A DNA stretch of 64,000 nt from Crateriforma conspicua. Its GTDB lineage: Bacteria; Planctomycetota; Planctomycetia; Pirellulales; Pirellulaceae. The translations under genes were made by a program, and so were the position numbers. Location of the stretch: NCBI RefSeq assembly GCF_007752935.1, contig NZ_CP036319.1, positions 4,340,001 through 4,404,000 on the forward strand, in the 5' to 3' direction. Below are positions 10,030-17,791 of this stretch, piece by piece (the first letter of the stretch is position 1; each line of letters starts with the position of its first letter). Under the pieces are notes generated by a model. It was not told where the DNA came from. It saw only the letters and a list, made by a program, of their open reading frames with translations, and made no database searches.

Positions 10030-10106
10030 CAATAAGAATATCTTTTTCCGATGAATCGTCGGGATTTTTGAATAAATCAACACGACGCCCGCATCCCCGT
10101 GTTGTC

Positions 10107-10670
10107 ATGCCGCCCACTGAACTTTCCGACCGCGTTCGTCTGCAGGCCAGACGTATCATCGAAAGCCGATCGGCCGCCCTGTCGGGTCTGTACGACCTGA
10201 CCGCGGTTCGATTGTTTCGTTACGCGTCGTCGATCACTCGTCACGCCCAGGATGCGGAAGACGCGGTGCAATCGGCGTTGGTCCAGGTCGCCGATCGTCC
10301 TTGGATGATCGTCGATTCGGATCAACCTTGGCCGTATTTGCTGCGGATGGTCCGCAACGAATCGTTGATGATCGTTCGCAAGCGTCGACGATGGGCATTG
10401 CTGACCAGCATCTCGGATCGTCTGATCGGCCGCGGTGACGATTCACTGGACCGGCATGAAACGGAAGACCAGGTCTGGCGAGCCTTGAGCGAGCTGCCGC
10501 CAGAACAAAGCGAGCCGGTTGTACTGAAGATCTGGGAAGACCTGACGTTTGCTCAGATCGGCGAAATGCTGGAAATCCCCGCCGCGACGGCAGCCAGTCG
10601 TTACCGATACGCGATCACCAAACTGCAGCAGAAGCTTCAACACGTTGCACCGGAGCATCTATCATGCTGA
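10107..10670 (+). CDS. ECF-type RNA polymerase sigma factor
   Basis: 187 aa from the ATG at 10107; a TTG 39 bases upstream is in frame and could extend it by 13 residues. Region 2 is seen in LYDLTAVRLFRYASSITRHAQDAEDAVQSALVQV and region 4 in ALSELPPEQSEPVVLKIWEDLTFAQIGEMLEIPAATAASRYRYAITKLQQKL, a helix-turn-helix with the usual -35-binding layout. It redirects RNA polymerase to a small set of promoters. The next gene overlaps its stop by 7 bases and encodes a small one-span membrane protein, the usual place for an anti-sigma factor. Downstream on the same strand is the pseudopilin cluster, so the factor could control it. Confidence 0.9.
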   Translation: MPPTELSDRVRLQARRIIESRSAALSGLYDLTAVRLFRYASSITRHAQDAEDAVQSALVQVADRPWMIVDSDQPWPYLLRMVRNESLMIVRKRRRWALLTSISDRLIGRGDDSLDRHETEDQVWRALSELPPEQSEPVVLKIWEDLTFAQIGEMLEIPAATAASRYRYAITKLQQKLQHVAPEHLSC

Positions 10671-11035
10671 CCAAGTGCGACCACGATGCATTGGAACCAC
10701 CGTCGGTGGAACGTTTGATCGATCAAGCGGGACGCGGCGTTCGCGTGAACGAAACACTGCGGTTGCGAACGATCGACGAAGCCCGACGTCGTGATCAGGA
10801 AAGATCGCTGCGACAATCCTTGGCCGCGACGGTGTTGTTCGTGTTTGTGGTCTTGTCCGCGGTCACGTTCAGTTTTGAATTGATGCGACAAGATTTTCTG
10901 AAACATCCGTCCGATTCAACGGGTGTGGTGATTCCAACCCACAACCACGAAGCCACCGTTTCACCTTGGAAACTGGTCGATGCGGTGGATCATTGGCGAC
11001 GGTCCCAAGCGCAACAGTGGAACGGCGGTCGTTAG
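10664..11035 (+). CDS. Small single-span membrane protein, possible anti-sigma partner
   Basis: 123 aa. It has a soluble N-terminal half with charged helices (VERLIDQAGRGVRVNETLRLRTIDEARRRDQERSLRQSL), one membrane span (AATVLFVFVVLSAVTFSFEL) and a short outer tail. There is no zinc-anti-sigma HxxxCxxC motif. The ATG overlaps the end of the sigma factor gene by 7 bases, so the two are translated together. Position and topology suggest a sigma-sequestering protein, but this is inference. It could also be a small membrane component of the pseudopilin machine that follows. Confidence 0.65.
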   Translation: MLTKCDHDALEPPSVERLIDQAGRGVRVNETLRLRTIDEARRRDQERSLRQSLAATVLFVFVVLSAVTFSFELMRQDFLKHPSDSTGVVIPTHNHEATVSPWKLVDAVDHWRRSQAQQWNGGR

Positions 11036-11160
11036 GTCGATTTTCTGGCAAACTTTTTTAAACAAATCGTTTGCCTGATTGCATCATCCCTGTAAAGCCG
11101 CGAAGCATTCGGCCAAGCCGTGACGCCTTCGCACCGATGCTTTGATCGATAGGAATGATG

Positions 11161-12198
11161 ATGCCAGATCCACCCGCACCCGATTCGCCGACGCCGGATC
11201 GTGATGCCACAAGGGTTGAATTTTCGCAGTGTGTGGAATTTAACCAGTTGTTGGTCGCGCTCAGCCGGGCAGATCTTTCGCTGCGGCTTTATCCCGGTCG
11301 ATACGGCGACGCCTTTGTTGACGATTTGCGGGCCCTGGAATCCGACATCGCGCGTTCGATCGGCTTGGGCGGCGAACTGCCAGCGGTATTGGATGATGTG
11401 AAGGTTACTCCGCCACGATACGCCGCCGCGTTTCGCACTTGGGTTGGCAAAGCGGATGCGTCGGTGGCCCTGTCAGCATTCACCCAGTCCGACCCTCGTG
11501 AATCGCTGCAACTGCACGCCTGGTATCGGACCGGTGCAAGCTTGGCGGTTCTGTTGGCGGTCGCTTGCGTGGTGTTCGTCATGGCGGCCGTTTTCAGTGC
11601 CCCGCGCATGGATCGATTGTTCGACGATCTGGGCTTGGACGGTGGCGACCAAACGGGCCTGTTGTGGTGGATGGCCGGCACCGTTTGCATCGCTGTATTT
11701 GTATTGTTGGCTGCCGGATTTTATTTCGGCCGCCGCGTATTGGGCGGACTCCACGATTCGATTGCCAACTCCAATCTTTCGAACTTCGGATCGTCCGCCC
11801 GCCGCCAATCCTTTGCATCCGACATCGCCGCTCGGACCGCGGCACTGGTGTCCACGGGTTGGTCGTCTGACGTTGCGGTGCGTGAATCCATCCGATTGTC
11901 GGTGAACCGAAACGATCCGCCGGGCGCCTGGGGTTCACTGCTGCAATGGGCCAGTCGTACGGAGTCTAGCCCGCATTCCGCGGACGGTGCGGACCCGCCC
12001 ACTGGCCCAACCGAAGGCTCCAGCCCGGCATTTTTTCAGTCCGTGTCCAACGCGTATCAGCAACTGTCGGAATTTGGCCGACCACGCCAATCGCTTTGGC
12101 CCGCGCTGACCCATGCATTGATCGGTGGCGTGTTGGTGGCAACGGCCGCGTATTTTCTGATCGGCCCCTATGTTCGACTTCTCATTGCGGTCAGCTGA
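11161..12198 (+). CDS. GspF-like inner-membrane protein, divergent (first of three)
   Basis: 345 aa from the third of three consecutive ATGs (11155, 11158, 11161). AGGA at 11151-11154 gives the last one a 6-base spacing. Two membrane spans lie near residues 123-145 and 170-190 and a third at the C-terminus (IGGVLVATAAYFLIGPYVRLLIAVS). The segment FASDIAARTAALVSTGWSSDVAVRESIRLS resembles the GspF pattern of a helix, a short turn and LxxALxxA, and the C-terminal span is where GspF/PilC proteins have theirs. The match is weaker than for the next two genes. GspF proteins are the inner-membrane platform of type II secretion and type IV pili. Confidence 0.6.
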   Translation: MPDPPAPDSPTPDRDATRVEFSQCVEFNQLLVALSRADLSLRLYPGRYGDAFVDDLRALESDIARSIGLGGELPAVLDDVKVTPPRYAAAFRTWVGKADASVALSAFTQSDPRESLQLHAWYRTGASLAVLLAVACVVFVMAAVFSAPRMDRLFDDLGLDGGDQTGLLWWMAGTVCIAVFVLLAAGFYFGRRVLGGLHDSIANSNLSNFGSSARRQSFASDIAARTAALVSTGWSSDVAVRESIRLSVNRNDPPGAWGSLLQWASRTESSPHSADGADPPTGPTEGSSPAFFQSVSNAYQQLSEFGRPRQSLWPALTHALIGGVLVATAAYFLIGPYVRLLIAVS

Positions 12199-12204
12199 CA
12201 AGTC

Positions 12205-13116
12205 ATGAATCAAACCAACAGCCCACCGGAACCGCTGACCTGCGAACAAGCGTTTGCAGCGGAGATCGGCTATCGACAAGTCACCCGTCTGCTACGAGGC
12301 CGCCGGACACTGGAACGGTCTGGCGAAACCGAGATATCGGCGACATCGGCCGCAGCCGCCGTGGAACTGGCTTCGATTCGCCTGGCCAACCGGCGACGTC
12401 GCATCGCTCAGGTCCTGTATCCGCTGTGTGTGTTTGTATTGACCGTGATCGTCTTTCTGGTTTTGAATTTCACGGTCATTCAAGACTTCCGACAGATGTT
12501 TTCCGAATTCGGTCTACAGCTTCCGGCACCCACCCTGTTGTTGGTCAACCTTAGCCGTGCCGCGGGCGATTCGCCGCTGGGATTTCTGTTTTGGATCGTG
12601 ATCATTTCTCTGGTGATCGTTGGGATCTCCATCGCCATGATTCGATTCGCATTCGCCTATCGGCCGCTACGATTTTTTACCGCCGGATCGATGTCACCCA
12701 CCGAAACCGTGGCGGAACTGAGCAGTTTGGGTGCCGAAGCATTTCGCGGGGGTGCCGATGCAAGACGCGTGGCCGACCATTTGACGCAGGTTGCCTACCC
12801 GGCACCGTACCGGCACGCCCTACAGCAATTGTCGGCGGTAATCTCTGGCGAACAGACCCCCACGCGACTGGAGGATCTGGACAGTTTGCTGCCGCCCAGC
12901 TTTATCGCGGCATTCGCGCCGCATCAATCATCCGAATCGGCCGCCAAGTCATTGGAAACGGTTTCCCGAGTGTACGTCCAGCGATTGCGAATCCGCGGAG
13001 TGACACGCGGCGGGATCCCGGCGGAAGTTGTGCTGGTCTTTCTGGGCGGCATGATTGGTTTGTTGATCATCGCGTTGATGATGCCTCTTGTGTCGCTGAT
13101 TTCGGGGCTCAGCTGA
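12205..13116 (+). CDS. GspF-like inner-membrane platform protein (second of three)
   Basis: 303 aa. Two membrane spans at about residues 68-92 and 128-152 and a C-terminal span (VVLVFLGGMIGLLIIALMMPLVSLISGLS) that fits the GspF C-terminus well. The stretch before it (SAAKSLETVSRVYVQRLRIRGVTRGGIPAEV) matches the family pattern of an amphipathic helix followed by a positively charged turn. In type II secretion and type IV pili GspF/PilC binds the assembly ATPase and scaffolds pseudopilins. It starts 7 bases after the previous gene and its stop overlaps the next start (TGATG). Confidence 0.75.
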   Translation: MNQTNSPPEPLTCEQAFAAEIGYRQVTRLLRGRRTLERSGETEISATSAAAAVELASIRLANRRRRIAQVLYPLCVFVLTVIVFLVLNFTVIQDFRQMFSEFGLQLPAPTLLLVNLSRAAGDSPLGFLFWIVIISLVIVGISIAMIRFAFAYRPLRFFTAGSMSPTETVAELSSLGAEAFRGGADARRVADHLTQVAYPAPYRHALQQLSAVISGEQTPTRLEDLDSLLPPSFIAAFAPHQSSESAAKSLETVSRVYVQRLRIRGVTRGGIPAEVVLVFLGGMIGLLIIALMMPLVSLISGLS

Positions 13117-14306
13117 TGTCTTGGCAAACGATCATTGAAAAAAGCGTGATCCTTTCATCGCTGCGATCGCTATGGCGACGGATCGAAACATTGATGCCTG
13201 CCGCGATTGCGGACTTGGATTCACTTGGCAGTGCGTTTCGGTCCACGCCGGCTTTCAAACGAGACGCGATCGCGGCGTTGCAGTTCGGCACACTGCAGTG
13301 GATCGATCATAGCCATCGTCAGGGGACCGATCTGATCAAGACCCTGAACCGTTATGCAAGCGAAAATCGCGGATGGTATCGACGACGTCTGCGATTGATG
13401 ACCACGCGGTTGCGTGAAGGCACGTCGTTGGTCGACGCCATCGAACAGACCCCGGGGGTGCTTTCGGATGAAGACGCGATTGCAATCCGCTTTGCCGTTC
13501 AGAATGGCACGTTACCCACGACATTGGAACGTCTGGCGGCACAGCCGGATCTGTTGCGTCCGCAAACGCAAAGCCGCATTCGATCCACCCTTCGTTACGC
13601 CGTTTTGCTTTTGGTGGTCGGTTGGCTCGTTCTGCTTTGGATGCAGATGATTTTCATCGACGGTGGTATCCAACGATTTTTGTTGGCGTTCCGCGATTCG
13701 ATGCTGGGATGGTCGGTCCCGGATCAAGACCCTCCGCCACTGGACCGTGCGATTTTGTGGATCGACTGGATCGGCCAGAACTGGGTGCTGTGCCTGTTGG
13801 TGATCTTTATTGCCGGATGGTTGTTGCTGGCCCGTGCCCCTCGTCGCTGGTTGTCCCGGCGTATCGAACGCAGCGGTTGGGCACGACGAAACCGCACACA
13901 AATCCCGACCTTGTTGGATTTGCTGGCCGATGCATCGCAGTGCGGGCGGCCCCTGGTCGCATCGGTTTCCACGCTGGGGCGATATCACTTCGACCCGAAA
14001 ACACGTCAACGTTTTCTGTTCGCACGGAACGAGATGGACCATGGCATCGCACCCTGGGAAGCCCTAGCGGAGTGCGGAGTGACCACCACCGCCGAATCCA
14101 ACGCGCTGACGATCGCCCGCGATGTAGACCGGCCGTGGATTTTGCGGTCGCTTGCCAGTCAATTGCGCGAAAATTCGGCACGACGTTTTGAATGGGTCGC
14201 CTTGATACTTCAGTTGGCCGTCGTCCTGCTGTTCGCTTTGGTGGTGATGGCCTTGGGTTGGGTGTTGTTCGGAACCTTAGCGGAGCTGATTCATGGACTT
14301 GCCTAG
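13116..14306 (+). CDS. GspF-like inner-membrane platform protein (third of three)
   Basis: 396 aa from the ATG at 13116 overlapping the previous stop; the frame is open upstream but that part runs inside the preceding gene. It looks like a nearly full GspF: a helical domain (LKTLNRYASENRGWYRRRLRLMTTRLREGTSLVDAIEQTPGVLSDEDAIAIRFAVQNGTL) followed by a membrane span near 155-175. After a second span near 225-245 comes a second helical domain (LLDLLADASQCGRPLVASVSTLGRYHF) and a C-terminal span. Three GspF-like genes in a row is unusual, since most systems use one. The next gene overlaps its end by 14 bases. Confidence 0.8.
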   Translation: MSWQTIIEKSVILSSLRSLWRRIETLMPAAIADLDSLGSAFRSTPAFKRDAIAALQFGTLQWIDHSHRQGTDLIKTLNRYASENRGWYRRRLRLMTTRLREGTSLVDAIEQTPGVLSDEDAIAIRFAVQNGTLPTTLERLAAQPDLLRPQTQSRIRSTLRYAVLLLVVGWLVLLWMQMIFIDGGIQRFLLAFRDSMLGWSVPDQDPPPLDRAILWIDWIGQNWVLCLLVIFIAGWLLLARAPRRWLSRRIERSGWARRNRTQIPTLLDLLADASQCGRPLVASVSTLGRYHFDPKTRQRFLFARNEMDHGIAPWEALAECGVTTTAESNALTIARDVDRPWILRSLASQLRENSARRFEWVALILQLAVVLLFALVVMALGWVLFGTLAELIHGLA

Positions 14307-14742
14307 CGTTCCCAGGCGAACGGTGCCCCGTATCGTCAACCGCGGTGGTTTTTCGATCACCGAAGTCGTCACCGGATGTTTTTTGATAACCGTCATGGTG
14401 GGTGCAGTGGCACCGATCGCATTGCTGTCGCGAAAGACCGCCGACATCGCCCACCAATCGCAAATCGCGACGGAGATTCTGTCGGCGGAACTGGATCGGT
14501 TGACGATGATGCCGGCGGAAGAAGCGCAGAAACAACTTACGACGTATCCAAAAAGCGATGGCGTCCATCCCGCGCTACTGCAGGCGACGCTTCGCGGCAC
14601 TTACTTGGACGACACCGACGGCGCAAGAATCCAAATGACTTTGACTTGGGGTGCACCCCAGCGTCGACGATCCACATCACTGGTCGGCTGGATCAACGAT
14701 GCGGACGCCCAAGCGATGATCAAAGCGGAGCCATCGCCATGA
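14293..14742 (+). CDS. Minor pseudopilin-like protein with prepilin cleavage motif
   Basis: 149 aa. After 18 mostly polar residues comes the prepilin motif RGGFSITEVVTGCFLITVMVGAVAPIAL: glycine before the cut, phenylalanine after it, and glutamate at mature position +5, leading into the hydrophobic helix that anchors and polymerises pilins. A prepilin peptidase, which is not in the window, would cleave after the glycine. The short globular part fits a GspI-like minor pseudopilin, but that identity is only positional. The ATG overlaps the third GspF-like gene by 14 bases and the stop overlaps the next start (ATGA). Confidence 0.8.
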   Translation: MDLPSVPRRTVPRIVNRGGFSITEVVTGCFLITVMVGAVAPIALLSRKTADIAHQSQIATEILSAELDRLTMMPAEEAQKQLTTYPKSDGVHPALLQATLRGTYLDDTDGARIQMTLTWGAPQRRRSTSLVGWINDADAQAMIKAEPSP

Positions 14743-15296
14743 CCCAAAACTCCATCAGCCGAAACGGCCGACGTGGCAACGCCGGCGGTGTCCATCGACG
14801 CCACTCCCCCTATCGGTTCACCGGATTTTCGTTGATCGAAATGTTGGTGTCCCTGTCGTTGGCCAGCATGCTGGGAACGATTGCGGTGGGCTTGCTATTG
14901 CGTTGCCAACAACTGTCTGACGGCACCAACAGCCAATTGGACCAGATCCAAACGTTCAGCCGGTTGGCCGACACCTTTCGCAACGACGTCCATACCGCGT
15001 TGTCGGCCGACGCGGAAACAAATGCATCGGTCACGCTGCGATACGCTGGCGATTTCGTGATTCGATATCAGTGGGACCAAACCAACAGTCGAATCGTCCG
15101 ATCGACCCGACGTTCCGACCAGATCGTCGCATCGGAGTTGTACGTTTTGTCGTCGAAGACTCAGGCCAGATTTGAACAATCCTTCGACCCAAACATCGTG
15201 CGACTGAATTTGGAAACCGCCGGGCGATCTGACAAGGCAACAAACGCGGTGGTCTGCCAAGCCGTCGTTCATCGTTGGCCGGAGGTTTCGAAATGA
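14739..15296 (+). CDS. Minor pseudopilin-like protein, GspJ-like
   Basis: 185 aa from the ATG at 14739, coupled to the previous stop. A long polar leader (about 28 residues) precedes the prepilin motif FTGFSLIEMLVSLSLASMLGTIAVGLLLR, with the conserved glycine and the +5 glutamate. The rest is a small globular domain with segments such as FRNDVHTALSA, typical of PulJ/GspJ-like pseudopilins. Such proteins sit at the tip of the pseudopilus. The stop overlaps the next gene by 4 bases (ATGA at 15293-15296). The GspJ label is tentative; the prepilin nature is clear. Confidence 0.8.
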   Translation: MTQNSISRNGRRGNAGGVHRRHSPYRFTGFSLIEMLVSLSLASMLGTIAVGLLLRCQQLSDGTNSQLDQIQTFSRLADTFRNDVHTALSADAETNASVTLRYAGDFVIRYQWDQTNSRIVRSTRRSDQIVASELYVLSSKTQARFEQSFDPNIVRLNLETAGRSDKATNAVVCQAVVHRWPEVSK

Positions 15297-15739
15297 TGAA
15301 ACATTCCATTCATCACCCGATCACCCGTCGTCGCGGTTCGCTTGTCTTGATCGCCCTGGTGTGCCTGATCGTCGGCATGTCCGTCTTGGTGTCATCGGCG
15401 CACCGTGCGTTGTTGGTGCAACGACAAACCGAACGCTTCACAGCGTTGCGGCAGTGTCAGTGGCTGCTGGACGCCGGAATCAATCGCGCCGTTGTGGCCA
15501 TCCAGAATGACGCCGAATACGACGGCGAATCATGGCAATTGGACCAGCCCCTGCCCGGCCGGCGTACCGGTCGGGTGACGATCGCGGTGCAAGCGTCCGA
15601 GTCGGCGAAAGGTTCGTCTCGGATCCAGGTGACCGCCGTTGTTGAAACCAGAAACTCGCCGGTCGGCCGCGGCCAGATACGGCGCAGCCATTCATTCCAC
15701 CTTCCCGTTTCCGATAATCACGCCCAGGATTCCCAATAA
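15293..15739 (+). CDS. GspK/PilX-like minor pilin component
   Basis: 148 aa. The ATG at 15293 is chosen over an in-frame TTG 18 bases earlier because GGAGG lies at 15281-15285 with good spacing. The N-terminus has a basic leader and hydrophobic helix (RRRGSLVLIALVCLIVGMSVLVSSAHRALLVQRQTER) followed by a helix and a beta-rich domain. This is the layout of GspK or PilX-type minor pilins, although the usual glutamate at +5 is not seen. In type II secretion GspK caps the pseudopilus. Stop and next start overlap (TAATG), so it is translated together with the DUF1559 protein. Confidence 0.7.
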   Translation: MMKHSIHHPITRRRGSLVLIALVCLIVGMSVLVSSAHRALLVQRQTERFTALRQCQWLLDAGINRAVVAIQNDAEYDGESWQLDQPLPGRRTGRVTIAVQASESAKGSSRIQVTAVVETRNSPVGRGQIRRSHSFHLPVSDNHAQDSQ

Positions 15740-16653
15740 TGTACACGTCTCATTCCCGGCGGCGAATTCACTCCCTAGCCGGCTTTACCTTGGTTGAATT
15801 GTTGGTGGTGATCGCGATCATCGGTGTGCTGATCGGACTGTTGCTGCCGGCGGTACAATCCGCGCGTGAAGCGGCACGTCGATGCAGTTGCGCGAACAAT
15901 CTGGTCCAGATGGGTTTGGGCATGCATCAATACGAATTCGCCAACGAAAGCTTTCCTTCCGGTGTGATCGATGACGAGGGCCCGATCCGCAACGAACCCA
16001 TGGGGCGACACGTGTCATGGACCGTTCAGATCCTGCCATTCATTGAACAAGTCAATGTGTCGCGGCACTTTGACCAGGAAGCCGGCGCGTATGCCAGTGT
16101 GAACATACCGCCACGAAAACAATACATTCCCACCTATATTTGTCCGTCCGAACCGCGGGCGTCGGTCGAGATGATGCCATCCGACACGGCATCGGAGGAT
16201 CAATCACAGATTCCGCAAGAGTTTCCGATCAGCAGTTATGCCGGATGCCAAAATGATGTCGAAGCCAGCATTGATGCGGACCGCAATGGGATTCTGTTCT
16301 TCAACAGCGACGTGCGGTTCGAAGATCTGACTGATGGATCTTCCCAGACCCTGCTGATCGGTGAAGTCCGCCACGAGGAAACCTTGCTCGGTTGGCCATC
16401 GGGAACGCGATCGACCTTGCGTAACGCCGTCGACATCAATTCCATTTCGTCTTATCGATCGGAACCCGACCCTGAACCATCACCACTCGGACCGCTGGAC
16501 GTCGGAGGTTTTTCCAGCAATCACCCGGGCGGTTGCAACTTTGTGTTCGCCGACGGGTCGGTGCGTTTCCTGTCCGAAGCGATCGAACCGGACCTCCTTC
16601 GCCAACTCGGCCATCGTGCCGATGGCGAACTGTTGGAAGGCGACGGGCTGTAG
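15739..16653 (+). CDS. DUF1559 domain prepilin-like protein
   Basis: 304 aa. It has the planctomycete prepilin head LAGFTLVELLVVIAIIGVLIGLLLPAVQSAREAARR, with cleavage expected after the glycine near residue 14. The DUF1559 body follows, including RCSCANNLVQMGLGMHQYEF and the terminal GGCNFVFADGSVRFLSEAI, which is diagnostic of the family. DUF1559 proteins occur in very high numbers in planctomycetes and their role is unknown; the head shows that they use the pilin export route. It is the last gene of the cluster that starts at the ECF sigma factor. Confidence 0.93.
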   Translation: MYTSHSRRRIHSLAGFTLVELLVVIAIIGVLIGLLLPAVQSAREAARRCSCANNLVQMGLGMHQYEFANESFPSGVIDDEGPIRNEPMGRHVSWTVQILPFIEQVNVSRHFDQEAGAYASVNIPPRKQYIPTYICPSEPRASVEMMPSDTASEDQSQIPQEFPISSYAGCQNDVEASIDADRNGILFFNSDVRFEDLTDGSSQTLLIGEVRHEETLLGWPSGTRSTLRNAVDINSISSYRSEPDPEPSPLGPLDVGGFSSNHPGGCNFVFADGSVRFLSEAIEPDLLRQLGHRADGELLEGDGL

Positions 16654-16725
16654 GTTTCGCTTCCATGTCCGGCGGGTTTGATGACGGGCTGTTGCATCAT
16701 CGCCCAGCCGATCATCACGCGAAAT

Positions 16726-17268
16726 TCATAACCATCGTCCGAACCAGTCTCCCACCGCATCGGTGAACGACCGTGCCGCTTCGCCCATCGGTTTCGCCGT
16801 CCCCAGTTGATCTCCCAGCCCGGGCAAGGCCATCGCGGTGACCAAGAACAGAATGAATCCGGCAAAGGCCAGCGTGGATGTTCCCGCGCTGTCGGTTCCG
16901 CGAACATCACCATTGCGAAACAGCGACCAACTGACATGTTCACTGGGCGGTTCGGTCAAGTCTCTTAAACGCCGCATGCCGACTTGGACATGCCCGTCGG
17001 GGGAATGAAAGAACCACTGTGCGTGGACCTCGAACCGGGTGCCATCAAACTCCAACACCCAGGGACGCCCCACTTTGACGTGTTTGGCTCCTTCCGGTGT
17101 GACCAGAACAGTGAAACCATCAATGCTGGTTTCCTGTACGGTGACGGCTAGCTTACGCCGTCCGATTCGGATCAAGGCGGATCCTTGATCGGCCTGAACC
17201 GGGCAACGAAAGAAATCCGACGTGGCCTCTTCTGGCGAATCGCAGTGTTGGACGTCTGATTGGCTCAT
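16726..17268 (-). CDS. PilZ-like protein with C-terminal membrane span
   Basis: 180 aa from the ATG at 17268; the frame runs on to a TTG at 17298. The soluble part resembles a PilZ-type beta-barrel: IRIGRRKLAVTVQETSIDGFTVLVTPE contains a degenerate (D/N)xSxxG motif, here ETSIDG, and later strands (PWVLEFDGTRFEVHAQWFFHSPDGHVQVGMRRL) fit. A membrane span follows (TLAFAGFILFLVTAMAL). Real PilZ domains bind cyclic di-GMP through an RxxxR motif, which I do not see clearly, so binding is doubtful. It is convergent with the pseudopilin operon, 72 bp from its end. Confidence 0.55.
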   Translation of the reverse strand: MSQSDVQHCDSPEEATSDFFRCPVQADQGSALIRIGRRKLAVTVQETSIDGFTVLVTPEGAKHVKVGRPWVLEFDGTRFEVHAQWFFHSPDGHVQVGMRRLRDLTEPPSEHVSWSLFRNGDVRGTDSAGTSTLAFAGFILFLVTAMALPGLGDQLGTAKPMGEAARSFTDAVGDWFGRWL

Positions 17269-17791
17269 GCTGGGTACGCTCGTTTGCGTTGGCGACAAAT
17301 CACTCCGTCATGCGATGGATCACCACCGGCCTGATCGCCAGGTCGTTGATCCGTCGCATGGTCGTACGGGATGTCCGGTCCGCCCCCGATGCGAAAACCG
17401 TCGCGGGACCTCCGACACATCGGTTCACCCGATCGGGCGACTCGTGGAGAGAGTCCTGCGTTGGAAAGCTAGGTCACGATGCCCCGCTTGGCTCAGGCAG
17501 ATCATCAAACCGTGACATTTTTCACCCACCCGTGGGGCGGGGCAGGAAAAGAATTCCGGTTACAGGGGCTGTACCGGTCACGCAGTCGGCCGAAACCAGC
17601 CAACCGTTTCGGATGACGCGGATCTTGACGATCGGACGGGTCGCATGAATCGATCGGATCACAAGGGCAGTCCCAGATGCACCAATCCGATCGGTCATTC
17701 GGCGTCGATCGATTGAAACGAGGAATCGTTGATCCGTCGCCGGCACCGCTGCGCGGATCGATCATCGCCCACCGCGAACACGGAAGTGCAG
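17269..17791. other. Intergenic region, about 520 bp, no gene recognised
   Basis: This stretch separates the PilZ-like gene (minus) from the cytochrome gene (plus). Short open frames occur on both strands (for example 17289-17648 plus), but none has a family motif, a supported start or planctomycete-like protein composition. GGAAG at 17782-17786 is the ribosome binding site of the cytochrome gene. No clear terminator or RNA structure was noticed. Confidence 0.5.

Noticed and set aside
17289-17648. Small plus-strand gene upstream of the cytochrome (119 codons)
   Set aside because: No motif, no membrane segment, no supported ribosome binding site and arginine/proline-rich composition.
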